Below are positions 59,502-64,000 of a stretch of DNA of 64,000 nt, piece by piece. The stretch is from JAMCRM01 sp035561075. GTDB taxonomy: Bacteria; Acidobacteriota; Terriglobia; Bryobacterales; Bryobacteraceae. A program made the position numbers and the translations under genes. The stretch is from contig DATMYF010000116.1 in the NCBI GenBank assembly GCA_035561075.1, positions 1-64,000 of the forward strand, in the 5' to 3' direction. Each line of letters begins with the position of its first letter. Position 1 is the first letter of the stretch. The notes beneath the pieces are model-generated. The model was not told where the DNA came from, did not search any database, and saw only the letters and a list, made by a program, of their open reading frames with translations.

Positions 59502-60839
59502 TTAAGATGGTCCAAAATCGCCGGCGTGGGCTGTTACCACCGTCCTCAGACCCTCAAGAGAGATCTTTCTTGGCATTACCGCGCGTGCCACGCGGAGCAC
59601 ATTGCCGCCCAGAATCTTCTGGATATCGGTGTCCGAGTAGCCCCGCTGCACCATCGCGACCGTGAACAGCGGCCAATTGGTCCATGCTAGGCCGCGTGTT
59701 TGATCGTACCCGGTGGTCGCAGCGCCGGGCGGCCACAATTTCTCCCATCCTTTGCGAGGGCGACGGCGCCGTGGGATCTTCTTGTTCTCCTCGTCCGATT
59801 TCCTCGAAACATATACCAGGTCCGTCGCGATCGCGACATGCTCTGCCCCGAAATGCTTCACAACGTGGTCGACGTGAGCGAGCATGGCGACGATATCGCG
59901 GCTCAAGCCAAGGAAATCGGCGACAGCAAAGACACCGATGAAACCGCCCGAGTCGCAGATTGCCCGAATCACTTCGTCCGGCTTGCATCGAACATGGTTG
60001 TGGACGGCTACGCAGCCTGTATGGCTAGCCACAACAGGACGGCTTGATGCCCTGGCCGCTTCCAAGCTGGTGCGCCATCCTGAATGGGCCACGTCAATAA
60101 TGACTCCAACCCGATTCATCTCCGCCACCACGGCCCTGCCGAAGTCACTCAACCCGGCGTTGCCCAGCTCGCCGCACCCGTCTCCGATCATATTTCGGCG
60201 CTGGTACGTCAGGTGCATCGAGCGCACGCCCAGTCCGGCGAACATGCCGATGTAGCGCAGTTCCTGTTCCACTGACACCCAATCCTGGGGCAGCGGAACA
60301 CCGTTGGTAGCAAAGAACATACAGCGTCGGTTCTGCTTCTTCGCGGCGACCATGTCATCTGCTTCCACCCCCCGCCGAACATACTCCCCGAGCATGTCCG
60401 CTACGTAGGTGAATCGCGACAATCGCTTCATCAGCACCAGTGGGTCCTGACGCTCCTCGCCGGCATTCTGGAAGATGCAGGTGACTCCCGACGCATCCCA
60501 TGCCTGCATGAACTCGGCACGTTCCGCGGCATCGGTCACGCAACGGGTCATGAACATCTCTTCGTCCAGATCCCACAACTCCAGCTCGGAAGCTCCGGCA
60601 TCCAACGCCTTCCGCAGGATGTCGCCATCAACGGCGGCGCGCGGAGCGAAGCCGTAAGGTTCGACCACAAGCGACTGGGCGTGCAATTCGAGCCCGTGCT
60701 CGAGTTGCACGCGAGTAGGCTTCAAAAGCGCCAGGGCGGCATCGCGAGCCTGTTGAATCTTTTCATTCGGCGCCGCCATCGCAGCTTGCGACACTACCGG
60801 CGCGCTCAGCCCGGCGTTCAAAAATTCACGTCTGTCCAT
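59502..60839 (-). CDS. Tat-exported membrane dipeptidase-like protein (M19 family)
   Basis: This encodes 445 aa beginning MDRREFLNAGLSAPVVSQ, a short twin-arginine signal. The M19 barrel can be followed through LRYIGMFAGLGVRSMHLTYQ, LSDFGRAVVAEMNRVGVIID, VAHSGWRTSLEAARASSRPV with two His ligands (AHSG and VASHTG), ICDSGGFIGVFAV and ILGGNVLRV. The usual N-terminal HxD ligand pair (DGHND) is not seen; the matching place reads VVEPYGFAP. The enzyme may therefore have one metal or a changed activity. The frame is open upstream, but the ATG at 60839 starts the Tat signal. It probably hydrolyses a dipeptide or related amide in the periplasm. Confidence 0.78.
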   Translation of the reverse strand: MDRREFLNAGLSAPVVSQAAMAAPNEKIQQARDAALALLKPTRVQLEHGLELHAQSLVVEPYGFAPRAAVDGDILRKALDAGASELELWDLDEEMFMTRCVTDAAERAEFMQAWDASGVTCIFQNAGEERQDPLVLMKRLSRFTYVADMLGEYVRRGVEADDMVAAKKQNRRCMFFATNGVPLPQDWVSVEQELRYIGMFAGLGVRSMHLTYQRRNMIGDGCGELGNAGLSDFGRAVVAEMNRVGVIIDVAHSGWRTSLEAARASSRPVVASHTGCVAVHNHVRCKPDEVIRAICDSGGFIGVFAVADFLGLSRDIVAMLAHVDHVVKHFGAEHVAIATDLVYVSRKSDEENKKIPRRRRPRKGWEKLWPPGAATTGYDQTRGLAWTNWPLFTVAMVQRGYSDTDIQKILGGNVLRVARAVMPRKISLEGLRTVVTAHAGDFGPS

Positions 60840-60983
60840 CTGCTTCAACCTCAAAGCGTTATCGAACCTTGCCGGCTCTCCTGTTCGCAGTGCTTCGATG
60901 GGGCCAGGACCGGCCGCCACTCGAATGTACAGCGTGGCGATGAAACACGGGTACCAGTGCGTTCAGGCGGATGACTCTACTGT

Positions 60984-63900
60984 CTATTGTACGTATGCGT
61001 CGATAGCGTTATAGACAACCCACGATCCGGCGCGCTGGCTGGGATTGCTCAGCACGATTCGGTCGATACGGCCGGACATCGAGCCGCGGAACGGCAGATC
61101 TTCGGCCGTGTCCGTGCGGAGCCTGTCATCCTGTACGGCCAGACTGAAAAGCCGCTTATCTGGTGAGACGCGGAGCTTAATCTGGTACCAGCGGTTTGGT
61201 CTGTAGCCGGCCACGATCACATCTCGCCCTGCGGCGTCATAAGCCGTGATGTTACCGGCTTCACTGAATACAACCGTCACAACCGGAGTCCGATCCCCGG
61301 CACATAGAGAGAACTCGCTGCGCTCACTGTTCTGACCCGGCTTCAGACGGACATTCACGACGAAATCGTCGGTTGTGGTTCCGGCAATCCGCAGGGTAGC
61401 GACTGCCGCACCGGAGGACCCGGCGCTCGCCGCCAGTTTCAGCCCGCGCAGAACAACAGGCGTGTAGCGCGGTACCGTGGTCAGATCGAACGCCGATGGC
61501 CGAAGCTCGCCCGCATAGTCGGTAACAGCGACGACCGCGACCTCGTTTCCGTTTGCGTCGATGTCCCAACCCGTGGGAATCGAACCTGGTTCGGTGCCTC
61601 GAAAGTTCTCAAAAGCCAAGAAGGCAGGCTTTACAAACACAAGATACGGCAGCTGACCAGTGTCCCTAATGTTGTCACCAAGGGTGACTTCGCCGCCCTG
61701 GAAGTCTTTCACGAATAGTTCGAACCTATGAATTACGTTGGGTGGGCGGTTGCGATACCGATACGGCCAGCCCCACTCGCCCACCTCCAGGGTCTCGCCG
61801 GTTCGCGTGAAGCCGTCAGCAGACAGCCACGCGAGTTCCTGTCCTTTTTGTTTCGCTACATAGACACGCGACCGGCCGTGGAGGCGGAACCTGTAGCCCC
61901 GGCCGTAGTCGGTGGTAACGGATGCCCTCCAGGCGCCCTTGCCGTATACGGCCTTTACTCCGCCGATCTGAAAAGCCCCCGTGAGGGGAAAAGAGGTCAG
62001 CGAGTACGGCGAGCCGTTGAAGACCGCGACATTCAGGCGGTCGGCCTGCGTGCTGTAAACGGCGGTGCCGGCTCGCGCCGGATCGTGCATCACCACGTTG
62101 CCAAGCCATGGGCGGCGCTGTGGCTCGATGCCGGTGACCAGGTTCATCGGCTCGACCTCCAAGCGCAGGCGGGCCCTCTGGTACATGTTGTACAGCAGGT
62201 AGAAGTCCTTGTTCGTGCTGGAGCGGTACCAGTAGCGCCACTTCTCCCCGTCGCGCTGCCCGCGGAAGCCCTGGTACAGCTCCTCGGTCATGGGGCGCGC
62301 ATCGAGCAGGGCGGCGAGCGCCGCGGGGCGGTTACCTTGCTTCAGCCGCGCGATGGCGTCCTGGGTGGCGATGGAGAGCTTGTAGATGCCGCGGATCAGC
62401 CGGATGGAGTCGATGAACTCGTAGTCGAAGAAGCCGCGCCGGTCCTCCGGGATCGAGGGCCGCAGGGCGCGCGCCTGCTCGAGAACTTCGCCCATGTCGC
62501 GGATGCCGCGCTCGTAGACCGCGCGGTCGTACTCGTAATTGAGCGACAGGCCGTCGGTGGTGCCGTTCTCGATGTTGACCAGGTTGCCGATCACCGTGAA
62601 GAGCGGCTCCATCACCTTGTAATACATCGGGATCTTCTTAAAGCCGTCGTCCACCATCTTGTGCGGGTACTTCGCATAGTAGGTGTCATAGAGCGCCGCA
62701 ACCTTGGGGGCCGCGGCCTCGCCGAACTCCTCGCGGCAGTAGCGCAGCAGGTACTCGCGCGGCTGGAAGGCGGGGTAGTCCCAGAGCATCTCGGCGATGC
62801 CGCGGATCTCGATCTGCTGGGCGCGCAGCTCGTTCATGGCCAGCAGCATGTGCTGGGTGTCGCCGCGCTGGAACATGGCGTCCATGTTCACCTTTAAGTA
62901 GCTCTCGATGGGGGTGCACTTGGCCACCTGCGGCCCTCCGCCGAAATAATTGGTGTGGAAGTACTGGCCGTAGCGGCGCTTCGGGTCGCGCGGCTCGGTC
63001 CAGAACTTCTTCGAGTAGGACATGCCGCTCATGCCGCGGTCGGCGAAGCCGGTGGTGACCCAAGGGAGCAGCTTGATCCAGCCCTGGTCGTAGTACGCGC
63101 CCATCTCCGAATAGAGGGTGGTCATGATCTCGGCGCTCGGGTCGGGATCGTGTTTGCGGATGAGCCTGGCCTGGTCGGCGAGGGCGTCGTTGATGATCTC
63201 GGCCTTTTGCCGGTCCGTGCCGCCGCCGGGCAGGGTGGATTCGGTGTAGGCGGCGTCGGCCCAGCCGCGGAGGTTCGATTCCCAAACCACCTGCGGGGAG
63301 AACTCGCTCCAGCGCTTGATGTAGTGGGTCCAGAACTCGCGGAAGGCCTCGGGGGTCTTGCGGTAGGAGAAGCCATCGGGCTTGCCCTTCGGGTTGTGAT
63401 CGCGCCAGTAGGCGTCCCAGAATCCCACGTCGGCGCCCAGGCCTTCCATCTGGTGCTGGGTGATGAAGAGGCCGCGGTCGGCCATCTGGCGCAGCCGCTC
63501 GTAGTCCGGCTGGAATTCGATATCGATGAAATACCAGGTGAACATGTTCATCCGGAGCCGCAGCGCCGCCTCGATGAGGCGCTCCACCACCTCGGGATGC
63601 AGCCCGAACATGTAGCGCGCATAGCGGCTGCGGTGGACGATGCCGCTTTCCATCCACTCGATGAGCTGCGGATGATCGTTGAGGCTCCAGCCGCGGTACT
63701 TCCAGGTGGGCTCTTTTACCGGACCGTAATCGATGCGGCTGTCGAAGACCAGCTCGCCGCGCGTGGGGGGCTCCTGATCGGACCAGAACCACAGCGGGTT
63801 CACCCCCAGGTGGCGCTGCTCGAAATCGTAGACCCCGTAGATGGTGCCGCGCACGTTGCTGCCCGCGATGGCCAGCACGCGGTGGCCGGTGCGCGCCTTC

Positions 63901-63998
63901 ACCACGCGATATTTGAAGATCTCCCACTTGCCGTCGAGGTCCGTGGTCGAGACCCCGACGGATGCCAGCAGCGCCTTGCCCGCGGGGCAATCGGCGCT
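60984..63998 (-). CDS. GH115-type glycoside hydrolase, 5' end outside window
   Basis: The frame is open to the window edge, giving 1004 aa without the start; the GTG at 63905 is internal. The N-terminal alpha/beta domain (HRVLAIAGSNVRGTIYGVYD, FEQRHLGVNPLWFWSD) and barrel (KYRGWSLNDHPQLIEWM, LRMNMFTWYFIDIEFQPDY, TTLYSEMGAYYDQGWIKLLP, HTNYFGGGPQVAK, FQPREYLLRYCREEFGEA) are those of GH115 alpha-glucuronidases, which remove 4-O-methyl-glucuronic acid from xylan. Behind the family C-terminal domain lies an extra beta-sandwich of about 250 residues (FENFRGTEPGSIPTGW onward), probably a carbohydrate-binding module. The end (62.2-61.0 kb) is less GC-biased at third positions than the front. Confidence 0.82.
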   Translation of the reverse strand, partial: SADCPAGKALLASVGVSTTDLDGKWEIFKYRVVKARTGHRVLAIAGSNVRGTIYGVYDFEQRHLGVNPLWFWSDQEPPTRGELVFDSRIDYGPVKEPTWKYRGWSLNDHPQLIEWMESGIVHRSRYARYMFGLHPEVVERLIEAALRLRMNMFTWYFIDIEFQPDYERLRQMADRGLFITQHQMEGLGADVGFWDAYWRDHNPKGKPDGFSYRKTPEAFREFWTHYIKRWSEFSPQVVWESNLRGWADAAYTESTLPGGGTDRQKAEIINDALADQARLIRKHDPDPSAEIMTTLYSEMGAYYDQGWIKLLPWVTTGFADRGMSGMSYSKKFWTEPRDPKRRYGQYFHTNYFGGGPQVAKCTPIESYLKVNMDAMFQRGDTQHMLLAMNELRAQQIEIRGIAEMLWDYPAFQPREYLLRYCREEFGEAAAPKVAALYDTYYAKYPHKMVDDGFKKIPMYYKVMEPLFTVIGNLVNIENGTTDGLSLNYEYDRAVYERGIRDMGEVLEQARALRPSIPEDRRGFFDYEFIDSIRLIRGIYKLSIATQDAIARLKQGNRPAALAALLDARPMTEELYQGFRGQRDGEKWRYWYRSSTNKDFYLLYNMYQRARLRLEVEPMNLVTGIEPQRRPWLGNVVMHDPARAGTAVYSTQADRLNVAVFNGSPYSLTSFPLTGAFQIGGVKAVYGKGAWRASVTTDYGRGYRFRLHGRSRVYVAKQKGQELAWLSADGFTRTGETLEVGEWGWPYRYRNRPPNVIHRFELFVKDFQGGEVTLGDNIRDTGQLPYLVFVKPAFLAFENFRGTEPGSIPTGWDIDANGNEVAVVAVTDYAGELRPSAFDLTTVPRYTPVVLRGLKLAASAGSSGAAVATLRIAGTTTDDFVVNVRLKPGQNSERSEFSLCAGDRTPVVTVVFSEAGNITAYDAAGRDVIVAGYRPNRWYQIKLRVSPDKRLFSLAVQDDRLRTDTAEDLPFRGSMSGRIDRIVLSNPSQRAGSWVVYNAIDAYVQ

Positions 63999-64000
63999 TC

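Noticed and set aside
62686..63990. Minus-strand open frame in a second frame within the GH115 gene
   Set aside because: Caused by extreme third-position GC; Arg/Gly/Pro-rich and without motif.
1..64000. CRISPR arrays, rRNA genes, replication origin
   Set aside because: No regularly spaced direct repeats, rRNA-like sequence or DnaA-box cluster was seen.

Overview
The window looks like chromosomal DNA of an acidobacterium, most likely of the Solibacter/Bryobacter kind. The evidence is high GC, three very large Oar-type TonB-dependent receptors with an N-terminal carboxypeptidase-regulatory-like domain, many secreted sugar-active or amide-active enzymes, several twin-arginine signal peptides on oxidoreductase-like proteins, and small secreted families common in that phylum. 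This placement is inference from gene content; no rRNA or marker protein is present. I see no CRISPR array, no rRNA, no complete tRNA and no intact transcription factor.

Layout. 0-6.5 kb: a truncated secreted or cytoplasmic sugar-enzyme-like gene, a secreted TIM-barrel glycosidase-like protein, a small Pro/Gly-rich secreted protein, and a trypsin-like protease followed by a small protein that resembles its C-terminal module. 6.5-21.2 kb: a convergent carbohydrate locus. On the plus strand, a sigma70-type promoter drives an Oar-type receptor and an alkaline-phosphatase-superfamily hydrolase. On the minus strand lies a tightly coupled seven-gene operon: DegT aminotransferase, heparinase II/III-like lyase, two amidohydrolase-fold proteins (one with its metal ligands lost), Gfo/Idh/MocA oxidoreductase, sodium:solute symporter and an N-acylglucosamine 2-epimerase-like protein. 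A perfect LacI-type palindrome sits just after its likely transcription start. 21.5-25.3 kb: Gfo/Idh/MocA oxidoreductase, HEAT-repeat protein and a ThuA-like protein. 25.3-26.7 kb: gene relics.

26.7-34.5 kb: a copper/silver-type CusCBA efflux operon extended by two small secreted proteins, with a NosL-like copper-binding lipoprotein divergent to it. A lytic transglycosylase follows, then an ABC-transporter relic. 36.5-42.3 kb: a second Oar-type receptor in an operon with a C45 (acyltransferase-type Ntn hydrolase) protein and an N,N-dimethylformamidase-beta-like protein, which suggests uptake and hydrolysis of an amide-containing compound. 43-51 kb: a glycoside hydrolase and a third Oar-type receptor, divergent from a 100-bp region holding two promoters that would give leaderless transcripts; then glycosidase relics and a secreted beta-propeller protein. 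51-54.3 kb: VOC protein, exonuclease III, NUDIX relic and a uroporphyrinogen-decarboxylase-family methyltransferase.

54.8-59.4 kb appears to be foreign. A 3' half of tRNA-Leu(GAG) marks a probable attachment site. It is followed by a repeat that also occurs at 36.3 kb, a DUF3489 protein, two unrecognised proteins, a broken duplicate of the dimethylformamidase-like gene and a truncated transposase. 59.5-64 kb: an M19 dipeptidase-like protein and a GH115-type glycoside hydrolase that runs off the window.

Relics are unusually frequent: about eleven broken gene fragments, two of which are degenerate copies of intact genes in this window. Several promoters have the -10 box exactly six bases before the start codon, which suggests that leaderless mRNA is common here.
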